Positions 47,491 to 56,640 of a stretch of 64,000 nt of DNA are shown here, in pieces. A program made the position numbers and the translations under genes. Origin of the DNA: Anaerolineae bacterium (GTDB taxonomy: Bacteria; Chloroflexota; Anaerolineae; Anaerolineales; Villigracilaceae); the NCBI GenBank assembly GCA_018648685.1, contig JABGQT010000049.1, positions 49,408 to 113,407 on the forward strand, given 5' to 3'. The notes under the pieces were generated by a model, which saw nothing but the letters and a program-made list of their open reading frames with translations, was not told where the DNA came from and did no database searches. Position 1 is the stretch's first letter. The number at the start of each line of letters is the position of its first letter.

Positions 47491-48222
47491 CAAAATTGCC
47501 CCCGCCAAGGCCGCATTCAGCGACTCGGTTTTATCTTTCATGGGGATATAAATATCCGCATCTGCTAAATCTCGCGCAGATTGACTCGCCCCCTCCGCTT
47601 CCCCGCCTATGATGACGGCACACGCCTGTTTTAGGCTTGCTTCCGTATAAACAACATCTCCCTCCATTTCAGCTAAAAACACCGTTAAAGCCTGCACCTG
47701 AGCTTTGATCTCATCCCAATCCATCGAAACGATAGGCATACGAAAATGTGCCCCCATCCCCGCCCGTAAAACCTTCGGCGCAAAAGAATCCGTTGTGCCC
47801 GGCGGCAGGATAACAGCATCCACGCCCGCAGCAGCCGCCGTGCGGATGAGCGTGCCCAAATTCCCCGGGTCACGGACTTGGTCGGGGATGAGTAAAAAGT
47901 CGGAGGAATCGGGAATTGGGAGTGGGGAGTGGTCTAAAAGAGCGAAGATGCCTTGTGATGTCTCTGTATCGGAAATTGATTTCAATAACGCGCTATCTAT
48001 TTCTTCGATTTCTATGTTTTCCAAAGTTTGAAGCAATTCGCGCCCGCGCTCACTAAGCGTTCGATCATATAAAATAAAACGAATTTCCCATTTTGCTTTA
48101 ACAGCTTCTTCAAAAAGACGCACACCTTCAACGATGAAAGCGCCTTCCTTACGGCGGGCTTTTGCACGGCTCTGTAAGGCACGGATAAGTTTTATTTTTG
48201 GGTTTTGTGGGGATGTGATCAT
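47458..48222 (-). CDS. SpoU/TrmH-family RNA 2'-O-methyltransferase
   Basis: LIPDQVRDPGNLGTLIRTAAAAGVDAVIL; SLNAALAGAILLFEV. Confidence 0.92.
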   Translation of the reverse strand: MITSPQNPKIKLIRALQSRAKARRKEGAFIVEGVRLFEEAVKAKWEIRFILYDRTLSERGRELLQTLENIEIEEIDSALLKSISDTETSQGIFALLDHSPLPIPDSSDFLLIPDQVRDPGNLGTLIRTAAAAGVDAVILPPGTTDSFAPKVLRAGMGAHFRMPIVSMDWDEIKAQVQALTVFLAEMEGDVVYTEASLKQACAVIIGGEAEGASQSARDLADADIYIPMKDKTESLNAALAGAILLFEVVKQRSL

Positions 48223-48258
48223 GGATAATAAGACTGTAGGTCACGTTTTCAACGTGAC

Positions 48259-48825
48259 CTACGCTTTTTTATAACCTTGCCAAAAGCTAAGATACAGTTC
48301 CGCATCGGCTTGACCATAAAGAATCAGGCGCACAGTCGTAAGGGGAAAATCTGCATTTTGGGTGAGGTAATTTTCAATAGACGAGAAAATGATCCTCGCC
48401 GCGCGCTCTTTTGGAAAGCCGAATATCCCAGTCGAGATGGCGGGTAATGATACGGAATCAAGCCCAAGGTCAGAAACGACCCGCAGCGAGCCTGTTACAG
48501 CATCCGCTAATTTGGCATCTTCATCCCCATCTCCCCAAACAGGGCCGACGGCATGGATCACATATTTACAAGGCAAATTCCCCGCTGAAGTCCAGGCTGG
48601 CTCGGCATGGCTGACTTCTCCATGATCCCGCACCCACTCTTGACTTTCATGCTGAACACTATCTCCTCCCTTGCGGGAAATTGTCCAGGCCACCCCTCCG
48701 CCATGTTGTAACCGACTATTAGCGGCATTGACGATGGCATCGACCTTTTCTTTGGTAATGTCGCCTTTTACAATTTGAAATATTTTATTATTAGGGAGGA
48801 TCTCTTCGAGAAGAATTTCGTTCAT
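48259..48825 (-). CDS. Macro-domain (O-acetyl-ADP-ribose deacetylase-like) protein
   Basis: DAIVNAANSRLQHGGGVAWTISRKGG; SLPAISTGIFGFPKERAA. Confidence 0.92.
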   Translation of the reverse strand: MNEILLEEILPNNKIFQIVKGDITKEKVDAIVNAANSRLQHGGGVAWTISRKGGDSVQHESQEWVRDHGEVSHAEPAWTSAGNLPCKYVIHAVGPVWGDGDEDAKLADAVTGSLRVVSDLGLDSVSLPAISTGIFGFPKERAARIIFSSIENYLTQNADFPLTTVRLILYGQADAELYLSFWQGYKKA

Positions 48826-48852
48826 GCCCCCATTGTATCGTAATTAAAAGAA

Positions 48853-48883
48853 ATAGGGGCGGGTTTGAAACCCGCCCCTACAG
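48853..48883. repeat. Palindrome AGGGGCGGGTTTGAAACCCGCCCCT
   Basis: Perfect inverted repeat downstream of rplT. Confidence 0.7.
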
Positions 48884-48886
48884 TAT

Positions 48887-49237
48887 TTACGCTTCTTTGG
48901 CTATTGCCACAACTGCGGCGAAGCCTTCGGGATCGCGTACTGCCATATCGGCAAGCATTTTGCGATTGAGCTGAATATCTGCTTTTTTGAGCAGGTGGAT
49001 CAGTTTACTGTAAGTAACACCGTTTAAACGGGCTGCGGCGTTGATGCGGGCAATCCACAGTCTGCGAAGATCGCGACGGCGATTGCGGCGGTCTCGGTAT
49101 GAATACCAGAGACTTTTAAGCATTGCTTCATTTGCACGGCGGAAGAGCTTGCTCTTCGAGCCATACTGACCTTTGGTCAGCTTTAGTACTTTTTTATGTC
49201 GTCTGCGTCCGTGAGGACCATTTTTTACTCTTGCCAT
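48887..49237 (-). CDS. rplT: 50S ribosomal protein L20
   Basis: [38 protein letters not shown]. Confidence 0.97.
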   Translation of the reverse strand: MARVKNGPHGRRRHKKVLKLTKGQYGSKSKLFRRANEAMLKSLWYSYRDRRNRRRDLRRLWIARINAAARLNGVTYSKLIHLLKKADIQLNRKMLADMAVRDPEGFAAVVAIAKEA

Positions 49238-49332
49238 TTTTTATATCTCCTGCGAACCGATGAGCGTCGGCGCGAGCTTGCTCGCCACCAGTTATTACAC
49301 TCAATAGTTGCAACTAAAAATTTTTGAAAAAA

Positions 49333-49563
49333 TTATTTTTTCATGTTGGGTGCAAGGCGTTTGATGCGTTTAATTAGACCGCCGCCTTGAACAACAACCA
49401 TCGAATCGAGCATTCTTTTTGTACGCTTGGATGTACGACGACGGAAGTGACTCTTGCCGCCTTTGGTGCGTACCAGTTTCCCAGAACCGGTTAAACGAAA
49501 ACGCTTTGATGTCGCTTTATGGGTTTTGAGTTTAAATTTCTTGGCTTTTGCTTTCTTGGGCAT
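49333..49563 (-). CDS. rpmI: 50S ribosomal protein L35
   Basis: MPKKAKAKKFKLKTHKATSKRFRLTGSGKLVRTKGGKSHFRRRTSKRTKR. Confidence 0.95.
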   Translation of the reverse strand: MPKKAKAKKFKLKTHKATSKRFRLTGSGKLVRTKGGKSHFRRRTSKRTKRMLDSMVVVQGGGLIKRIKRLAPNMKK

Positions 49564-49637
49564 ATTCTTCTCCTTTCATAAAAATACCGCGGGCTTGGGC
49601 TTTCTCCCGCGGGGTTATACCTTATTGCGAAAAAAAA

Positions 49638-50150
49638 CTATTTCAACGGAGCCAGAACAAGCATCATGCGTCGTCCTTCCATTTTTGGTTTTTGCTCTGT
49701 TGTGCTTACTTCACTTAATTCTTCTTCGATCGTGTCTAAAAGAGTACGACCGATTTCAGGATAATCCATTTCTCTGCCACGAAAATTGATCGTGACTTTT
49801 ACTTTCTTACCTTCTTTGAGCCAACGTTTTGCATCAGCGACTTTGAAGCCACGATGGTGGTCATTGGTCTTGGGACGCAAACGAATTTCTTTTAGCTCAA
49901 TTTTGGTTTGCTGCTTACGAGCTTCTTTTTCTTTTTTAGCTCGTTGATAAAGGAATTTACCAAAATCCATCACGCGACAAACAGGAGGCTTGCCTCCGGG
50001 TGAAACCTCTACAAGATCTAGCCCTGCTTCGGCTGCAATATCCATCGCCTCTCTGAGCGTTACAACACCTATATTTTCACCATCACCATCGATCAGGCGA
50101 ACTTCAGCGCTGCGGATCATTCCATTTATTCGAAAGTCTTGAGAACCTAT
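49638..50150 (-). CDS. infC: Translation initiation factor IF-3, proposed AUA start
   Basis: IRSAEVRLIDGDGENIGVVTLREAMDIAAEAGLDLVEVSP; extension (AUA)GSQDFRING restores the conserved D-x-RIN N-terminus and sits 5 nt after GGAGG. Confidence 0.9.
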   Translation of the reverse strand: MGSQDFRINGMIRSAEVRLIDGDGENIGVVTLREAMDIAAEAGLDLVEVSPGGKPPVCRVMDFGKFLYQRAKKEKEARKQQTKIELKEIRLRPKTNDHHRGFKVADAKRWLKEGKKVKVTINFRGREMDYPEIGRTLLDTIEEELSEVSTTEQKPKMEGRRMMLVLAPLK

Positions 50151-50156
50151 GTTCTC
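50141..50156 (-). promoter_or_regulatory. Start-codon hairpin of infC
   Basis: GAGAAC-AUAG-GUUCUC: 6-bp perfect stem, start codon in the 4-nt loop. Confidence 0.55.
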
Positions 50157-50280
50157 CTCCTTAATATAAATACAGATGACCAGCCAGTTGGCTGGTTCAG
50201 CGAAAGGGATGATACCACATACAGAGAAATCTCGTCAATCAGGATTAGCGGGATCGCGCCTGTTTTCGGCTTGCTTCCAT

Positions 50281-52746
50281 TTAACGGAACCAAGTTGAAT
50301 TTTTAGCATGTCCCGTTAACCAGATCTCAGGGAGATCGCGGTTCCAAAAATTCGCGTCGTTGATATTTATCCCCCAATCTCCACATTCTATGAAAGAAAT
50401 TATCTCAGGAACAGTGTCTGGCACTGAGCAGGCAGGGCGAGTATAGGTTGGCAAATTATCGCCACTCTTTCCTTGAAGGGAATTTTCTTCGTTGGGCGTA
50501 GGGAAACAATCTATGCGCCAATAACTATCTTCTGGGTATCGGCACCAAGATTGGTCAGCGACTTTGATAACGGTATAGGTGATTACATCCGCTATTTGCC
50601 CATTGTTTTTGAGCAGCCGAACCGTATCGCCACCATCGCTGAGGGCAATATGCGAGGTGTAACCAAAGATGGCAATTCTTTCACCTGCGGCTAAATTCAC
50701 ACTAGGCAAAGTATAAGGCAAAGAACCGAGGTTATATTCGTCATCCAGTTTCCATCCCTGCAAATTGATGGAAGAAGAGCCACGATTGATAATTTCGATA
50801 TATTCGTCATGGGCGTTGACAACGCCATCGTCGTTCCAGTCGTAGCCTGGGCGGGGCAAAACTTCGTTTAGCACCACTGATTGAAAAGGGTAAGGCGTGG
50901 GGGTGGCAGAGGGCGGGATAGGAGTTCTTGTCGGAACAGGGGAAGGTGTGGCGATGACGCTATATGCCCAATTGGCTTCTCTGGGCGTACCGTTGATAGG
51001 ATTTCCATCTGCATCTAATCCATTTCTGACCGTCCCCATAAAGGTAAACCAAGTTGAAGGGCTATCTACTACAACACCACTGCGCTCCATACTCCGATAA
51101 TCTGATGAACTAGTTCCTGCGGGCCAAGCTCCATTTTTTTTGTTGGCAGTATCTACGGTATCACCAGTAGACGATATCAATTGAAGATATTCTCCTCCAT
51201 CTTCAAGGGAGCCAGAATAAATTAAGTCTGCCGCTATATTATCAACGGTTGTATCATTGTCATTTTCTAGAAGGTAATAACCCTTTGCTGGAATAATACA
51301 GGATATAGAAACGCAAGTAGATGGAAGAAAAGTAATAGTAGGAGCATTATCACCCGCTTTTAATTGCCAATTTGTCAAGTCAACGTCTACGCTACTGCTA
51401 TTGAAGAGTTCAATCCACTCATCATCGGTGGAGGCATTAGTCCCATCAGGTGCGCCTGCCCAAGCAACTTCATTAATAACAATTGTTAACGAGGTAACCG
51501 GGGGCGGTGTGGGGGTGTGTGAAAGACCATTACCCCAATTTTCTTCCGCTGGAGAGCCGTATATTGGATCCCCGGCAAGATCTGTTGCCGGGGGATGTTC
51601 ATTTGGATTCGTAACCCAAATATCATCAGAGTCTGCATCCAGGCTCATCCGTTCCATACTGCTCGCAGGAGAAAGGCGTCCGTTGGGCCATGCACCACCA
51701 TTACCATTGGCTGTATCTATAATTGTGCCGTAGGGAGCACGCAATCGGAGGACTTCGTTGATATCATCAAGCGCACCAGAGTAAACTTGATTACTATCAA
51801 AGGGATCATCAGGAAAAGCACCATCAAAACCTGGTACATTTTCTACAACACCTCGATGCTCCCGCTCCAACAGAAAATACCCATTTGCTGAGGTAACACC
51901 TGAGAGAATAATATCAGGACTACCATCTTCGGCAACAAGACGCCAACCAGTAAGGTCAAAATTTCCTCTGCCTGGACTATAGATTTCTATCCATTCATCA
52001 TCAGATGATGCTTCTGTCCCTGCCCATGCGACTTCGTTGATGACTACTGAAAGGGGAGGATATATTGCAGCGTCTGAAGAAGTCTGTGGGTTACTGATAC
52101 TACTAGAACCATCATTGTGTATAAAATCAGCTTCATTGTTATCTGTATCAATGTGATTTCCGTCATTCCCTCCTAACTTACGCTCATAACTTTGATCGCT
52201 AGTATTCGAAGGTAATGGACTGAGTGGAGTGTTTTCATAATACGCCGATCCGGCGTCCATACCTACTTTATCTATCTCTACACTGCTTGCAATCAGTGCA
52301 ATACCACCAGTATCAGGAATACCTGTAGTGTAATTATGATCATACCCCCCTAAATAACCTGTAGAATTTACTAAGAGGTAGTGTTGTCCTGTCGTTAAAA
52401 TTGAAAGTAAAGGAATTGTCGCATAGAGACTAGTGGAACCAGAATCATCTGAGATGTGAATTTCCCATCCACTAATATCAATATCTCCATTAGTAGGATT
52501 GTATAATTCAATAAACTCATCTTCATTTCCATTTGGACCGGATGTTCTGAATTCACTAATGACAATGTGGTCAGCAACAGCCTGACGCGGCGCAGCCTGC
52601 ACCTGCCAGTTTAAAGAAGGGAGCAAAGAACCAAGCAAAAAACCAGCCAAGAGCAAAGCTGTGCTCCAGCGGGCTTTTTTTAGAGGGGGTATTTCTCTCT
52701 GCTTCATCTTCATAAAGAAATAGTAACATATAAAAAAGACAAGCAA
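50281..52746 (-). CDS. Secreted lamin-tail-domain (LTD) repeat protein
   Basis: Several VINEVAWAG...DDEWIEIYSPG...DLTGWRL modules; TPTPPP and PTRTPIPPSATPTPYP linkers. Confidence 0.88.
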   Translation of the reverse strand: MLVFFICYYFFMKMKQREIPPLKKARWSTALLLAGFLLGSLLPSLNWQVQAAPRQAVADHIVISEFRTSGPNGNEDEFIELYNPTNGDIDISGWEIHISDDSGSTSLYATIPLLSILTTGQHYLLVNSTGYLGGYDHNYTTGIPDTGGIALIASSVEIDKVGMDAGSAYYENTPLSPLPSNTSDQSYERKLGGNDGNHIDTDNNEADFIHNDGSSSISNPQTSSDAAIYPPLSVVINEVAWAGTEASSDDEWIEIYSPGRGNFDLTGWRLVAEDGSPDIILSGVTSANGYFLLEREHRGVVENVPGFDGAFPDDPFDSNQVYSGALDDINEVLRLRAPYGTIIDTANGNGGAWPNGRLSPASSMERMSLDADSDDIWVTNPNEHPPATDLAGDPIYGSPAEENWGNGLSHTPTPPPVTSLTIVINEVAWAGAPDGTNASTDDEWIELFNSSSVDVDLTNWQLKAGDNAPTITFLPSTCVSISCIIPAKGYYLLENDNDTTVDNIAADLIYSGSLEDGGEYLQLISSTGDTVDTANKKNGAWPAGTSSSDYRSMERSGVVVDSPSTWFTFMGTVRNGLDADGNPINGTPREANWAYSVIATPSPVPTRTPIPPSATPTPYPFQSVVLNEVLPRPGYDWNDDGVVNAHDEYIEIINRGSSSINLQGWKLDDEYNLGSLPYTLPSVNLAAGERIAIFGYTSHIALSDGGDTVRLLKNNGQIADVITYTVIKVADQSWCRYPEDSYWRIDCFPTPNEENSLQGKSGDNLPTYTRPACSVPDTVPEIISFIECGDWGININDANFWNRDLPEIWLTGHAKNSTWFR

Positions 52747-52796
52747 AGAGAAAATCTCTGCCTGTCTTCTATTTTTTACGTCCCGTTTTGCCTTAG

Positions 52797-53180
52797 CTAT
52801 TCGACAAAAGTGGAAGGATCAAGTAAATCCGATTCTGGCGAAAGCTCTATGGGGGATTCTTCCTCTTCAACTTCATCTAAAGAATCTAACTCACTGAGCT
52901 CATCACTTGGGAAAGAGCGGCGATCTTCAACAACCAATTTAATAGCCGTGCGAACTTTATCTTCAATTTCCACATCCACAAATTCAGGGACACATGCTAC
53001 GTCTATCCCATCTCTTTCTTTAAGGTAACTGATTGCCAAAACCAAAGCCTTAACAGATTGATTTACAGCTCCTGCACCAATTGCCTGTACTTCAGCACGA
53101 CCATGTTCACGAAAGACTCCTGCAATGGCTCCTGCAACTGCGGACGTGCGAGAACGCGCTGAAACTTTAATAATGTCCAT
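52797..53180 (-). CDS. spoVS: SpoVS family protein with acidic C-terminal tail
   Basis: IIKVSARSRTSAVAGAIAGVFREHGRAEVQAIGAGAVNQSVKALVLAISYL. Confidence 0.93.
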   Translation of the reverse strand: MDIIKVSARSRTSAVAGAIAGVFREHGRAEVQAIGAGAVNQSVKALVLAISYLKERDGIDVACVPEFVDVEIEDKVRTAIKLVVEDRRSFPSDELSELDSLDEVEEEESPIELSPESDLLDPSTFVE

Positions 53181-53312
53181 TGATAACCTCCGTGACGAAC
53201 TTGATGAAAAATAATGATGATATTAAGATTGTACAAAATTTTCTTTTTAGATACAAGCCAGAAAGAAGAGTACGTTTATCCTAATATATTAAAGAGGATC
53301 AGTAATTCTTCA

Positions 53313-53678
53313 TGTGGAGAAGAATAGTATTTATCCATATTCATTAAATTGTATATGATATTAGTTGTCTTAGTAGGGGGTGTGGATGATGTGGAGCAAG
53401 CAAAGCTTTTTCTATAAATACCCTCTTTTATGTGGGGCGAGAAAAAGCCCTCCCTAAATCTGGGGTATATCAGCCTCCGTTTAAGTTGGAGAAATTTGTG
53501 GATAATAAAAGGATGAAAAAAAGAACTTTTCCACATGAAAAAAGAAGAAGCTCTATCTTGGGGCAAAAAAAGAGCACTGCCTATATATGGGGGTAACGGT
53601 TTTTCATAATCTCGAACAAGTGAGCGATTTCTCCACATTCAAGATAGGTTATCCACAGTATTTAGGGGGTTATCCACA
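53313..53678. other. Candidate replication origin (DnaA-box cluster)
   Basis: TGTGGAGAA 53313, TGTGGATGA 53381, TGTGGAGCA 53390, TGTGGATAA 53497, TTTTCCACA 53527, TTCTCCACA 53629, TTATCCACA 53649, TTATCCACA 53670, in ~550 bp AT-rich gap. Confidence 0.65.
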
Positions 53679-53735
53679 GTATCAGCGTACTACCTTGCAA
53701 TGACTTTGCAATGATTCCCCCCAGATATAGGCACG

Positions 53736-54752
53736 CTAAACGATCTCAGACACCTCAAAACCTTGTGAAAGGACTCTTTCTTCGAGCATTTCTTCGATAG
53801 TATCAAGATACTGATCTAAGCCTTTTAGACGAGATTCAAAATGCTCTCCACCAATTTTTAGAAGCATACAAGCATTTTCCCAATCGCTAATTTGGTTTTC
53901 TGGGAGAGATTTAGCGGATAAGGTCCACGTTAGCAATAGCGGATAAAGTGCCACAAGCGGATTCTCACCCTCTAGCATTTCTGTGATCGCGCTCTTGTAA
54001 TAAGCTTGCCGCGCATTATGGATGCGGATATCTGTCCCCATCGCTTCGCTAGCGACGGTATAAAAATTTTCCCACGCGGGCAGCCACTCGCTTAGGGATG
54101 TGGGGCTGATCTCGGTTCCGCCGAGCAAGCCTAAAAGTCCACGAGCGAATTCGGGGCGCGCTATTGCCTCGGCACGTGCCGAGAAGTCGATGAGTAGCCG
54201 ACGTTCGGCGAGCGGATCTCCTGTCAATTCAGATACCGCATTTGCTGCACTGTGAAGGGCTTCCAAATAATCGAGTATGGTTGCGGGCGTGGCATCCGCA
54301 GCATTGAATTGCAGATCCATCCAGATTTTGCGAGCATGGTTGAGAAGTTTATAAGCGCGCTTTAGCAAATTTCTAGGTTCGTCAAATCCGGCACGCAAGC
54401 TGGCTTGATGAAATTCGAAGAAATGTTTGGTTTCATAGAGCAAAATGGGGGCGTAAAGTTCGTTCCCCAGCCAGGGATCGCTTCGCAAGGCGCGGGGCGG
54501 ATCGTAGTCTTTTTCGTAACGGTGATGAATGTCAAGGTGAATATCAGGGCTGAGGGCTTTGATCTCTCGCGGGAGAGCTGGGGGGATATTGTGTACAAAA
54601 ACGAGATCAATATCGGTTGTGCTGCCAAGCAAGGGTTCTTCAGATAATAGAGAGCCACTTAGGTATGCCGCGATAATGCTTTCTGTATTAAAAGCACGCT
54701 CTTCAGTGTTTTCTTTCGCTAAGCGGAGGAGTAGGTCTCGAGTGATTCTCAT
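53736..54752 (-). CDS. Nucleotidyltransferase-fold-like hypothetical protein
   Basis: YLSGSLLSEEPLLGSTTDIDLVFVH resembles the NTase GS...DxD motif. Confidence 0.65.
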   Translation of the reverse strand: MRITRDLLLRLAKENTEERAFNTESIIAAYLSGSLLSEEPLLGSTTDIDLVFVHNIPPALPREIKALSPDIHLDIHHRYEKDYDPPRALRSDPWLGNELYAPILLYETKHFFEFHQASLRAGFDEPRNLLKRAYKLLNHARKIWMDLQFNAADATPATILDYLEALHSAANAVSELTGDPLAERRLLIDFSARAEAIARPEFARGLLGLLGGTEISPTSLSEWLPAWENFYTVASEAMGTDIRIHNARQAYYKSAITEMLEGENPLVALYPLLLTWTLSAKSLPENQISDWENACMLLKIGGEHFESRLKGLDQYLDTIEEMLEERVLSQGFEVSEIV

Positions 54753-54790
54753 AAAATTCTCTATTAGACAGGTTTATCTTTTTTGCGCAA

Positions 54791-55426
54791 TTATTTTTCA
54801 ATTAACTTTGGTTGAAGCGGCGTTGCTTTCAGCGCACCTTCTATCTTTTCTTGAATATAAGTCAGGTCTTCAGGGTTGCGGACAAAATCAAGCTCATCGG
54901 CTTTGATGGTTAGTACAGGTGTATTGTTGTAGGGCTTGGAGAAAAAGTCGTCGTAAGCTTTGCCCAGTTCTGCGATATAAGCGCTTTCCATATCGCGCTC
55001 GTAAGGACGGTCGCGCATGGCGATGCGATCCATCAGTGTTTCGGTTGTTGCCTGTAGATAAACCAACAGATCGGGGTGTTTGATCTTTTCCGCGAGTGCT
55101 TCGTGGACGCGTCCGTACATTTCCAATTCATCGCCAGCTAAGTTAATTCGAGCAAATAAACCGTCTTTTGCGAAAGTATAGTCAGAGAGCAGGTTCTCAT
55201 TGTTCTTCAAAAACTCAGGGATACTACGATTTTGCTGATGATAACGACTGAGCAAAAAGAACATTTGCGTTTGAAAGGCATAACGCTCGCGGTCACCGTA
55301 AAAATCTGAGAGAAAAGGATTTTCTTCGAAAACTTCGAGCAGAATTTCAGCATTGAAAGAAGGTTGTAGAAGGCGGGCAAGCGTGGTTTTCCCCACACCG
55401 ATCACCCCTTCGATAGCAATATACAT
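54791..55426 (-). CDS. Deoxynucleoside kinase
   Basis: MYIAIEGVIGVGKTTLARLL P-loop; RDRPYERDMESAYIAELGKAYDDFF. Confidence 0.92.
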   Translation of the reverse strand: MYIAIEGVIGVGKTTLARLLQPSFNAEILLEVFEENPFLSDFYGDRERYAFQTQMFFLLSRYHQQNRSIPEFLKNNENLLSDYTFAKDGLFARINLAGDELEMYGRVHEALAEKIKHPDLLVYLQATTETLMDRIAMRDRPYERDMESAYIAELGKAYDDFFSKPYNNTPVLTIKADELDFVRNPEDLTYIQEKIEGALKATPLQPKLIEK

Positions 55427-55558
55427 GCACTCTCCATGAAGATTAAGATAAAGAAAGGATACCATAAATTTGATATGAAAAGTGATGAGTGAAACGTGAA
55501 ACTCATACATCACTCGTCACTCATCACCATTCATTTTCTCTACGAGTATAATACTCCT

Positions 55559-56608
55559 ATGACTCGTATTTGTATTTATCCCCGCGTCGAATCAATGGGT
55601 GGCGTTGGCTCCTTTCGCCTTAAATTTGCAGAGGGATTAAAATCCCGCGATATCGAAATCTCCTATGATCTCAACGATCCACACCTGGATTTCATCCTGG
55701 TTCTGGCGGGGACAAAGAATCTGCTTGGTCTATATCGTGCCCGCAAACGCGGCATCCCCATCATCCAACGCCTCGATGGAATCAACTGGGTCCAACGCAT
55801 CCGCTGGACAGGATTTCATTATCATCTTCGTGCAGAATACGGGAACGCCAACCTTGCTTTTATTCGCCGCTTTTTAGCTGATAAAGTTGTTTATCAAAGC
55901 GAATTCACGCATCAATGGTGGGAAGATTGGTACGGAGAAACTCGTGTTCCATATACTGTTATCCACAATGCCGTTGATCTGAATGTGTATAAACCAGCCC
56001 CTCGTAGTGATGGCTTTAGCCATTCAAAAAGGGCTGAAGTCCTTACTACGAGGCCACCTGATAAATACCGTCTCCTCCTCGTCGAAGGTAGCCTTGCCGG
56101 TGGATTGGATTCTGGTCTTCGCTGGGCTGTAGAGTTAGCCGAAAAACTCTCCAAAGTTTTCCCCATCGAACTGCTTGTTGTCGGGCGTGTGGACGAAGCA
56201 CGAAAAAAAGAAATTCTCTCCAAAGCAAATGCCGAGGTCAAATTCCTTGGTGTTGTCCCTCGTGAAGTAATACCGGAAATTGACCGCTCTGCGCATCTCT
56301 ATTTTTCAGCAGAAGTTAATCCGCCTTGCCCGAATGCCGTCATTGAAGCCCTCGCCTGTGGCTTGCCTGTTCTCGGTTTTGACACTGGCTCTCTTACAGA
56401 GCTTGTCCCACCAACAGCTGGTAAAACCGTTCCTTATGGCGGGGATCAATGGAAATTGGAAGAACCTGATATTTCCGCGTTGACAGAAGCCGCAGCCAAG
56501 ATATTGACAAATTTAGCACCCTATCGCGCTGGCGCACGTCAACATGCCGAAGAGAATTTAGGCTTAGAGCAGATGGTTGATAAATACCTCGAATTTTTGT
56601 TATCTTGA
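55559..56608 (+). CDS. Glycosyltransferase family 4-like, carrying an in-frame palindromic repeat
   Basis: GLYRARKRGIPIIQRLDGINW; EVNPPCPNAVIEALACGLPVLGFDTGSLTELV. Confidence 0.88.
   Translation: MTRICIYPRVESMGGVGSFRLKFAEGLKSRDIEISYDLNDPHLDFILVLAGTKNLLGLYRARKRGIPIIQRLDGINWVQRIRWTGFHYHLRAEYGNANLAFIRRFLADKVVYQSEFTHQWWEDWYGETRVPYTVIHNAVDLNVYKPAPRSDGFSHSKRAEVLTTRPPDKYRLLLVEGSLAGGLDSGLRWAVELAEKLSKVFPIELLVVGRVDEARKKEILSKANAEVKFLGVVPREVIPEIDRSAHLYFSAEVNPPCPNAVIEALACGLPVLGFDTGSLTELVPPTAGKTVPYGGDQWKLEEPDISALTEAAAKILTNLAPYRAGARQHAEENLGLEQMVDKYLEFLLS
56000..56053. repeat. Palindromic repeat inside the glycosyltransferase CDS
   Basis: CCTCGTAGTGATGGCTTTAGCC-attcaaaaa-GGGCTGAAGTCCTTACTACGAGG; 54 nt encoding PRSDGFSHSKRAEVLTTR. 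Confidence 0.75.
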
Positions 56609-56640
56609 TTCTCTAATTAATGAGTAATTAAATAGGATGC

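Noticed and set aside
53276-53638. 120-aa minus-strand ORF in the DnaA-box gap
   Set aside because: Low-complexity, no SD or recognisable motif; overlaps DnaA boxes and AT-rich DNA, so probably spurious
55956-55966. TTATCCACA in the glycosyltransferase gene
   Set aside because: Isolated DnaA-box match within coding sequence (VIHN codons); likely chance
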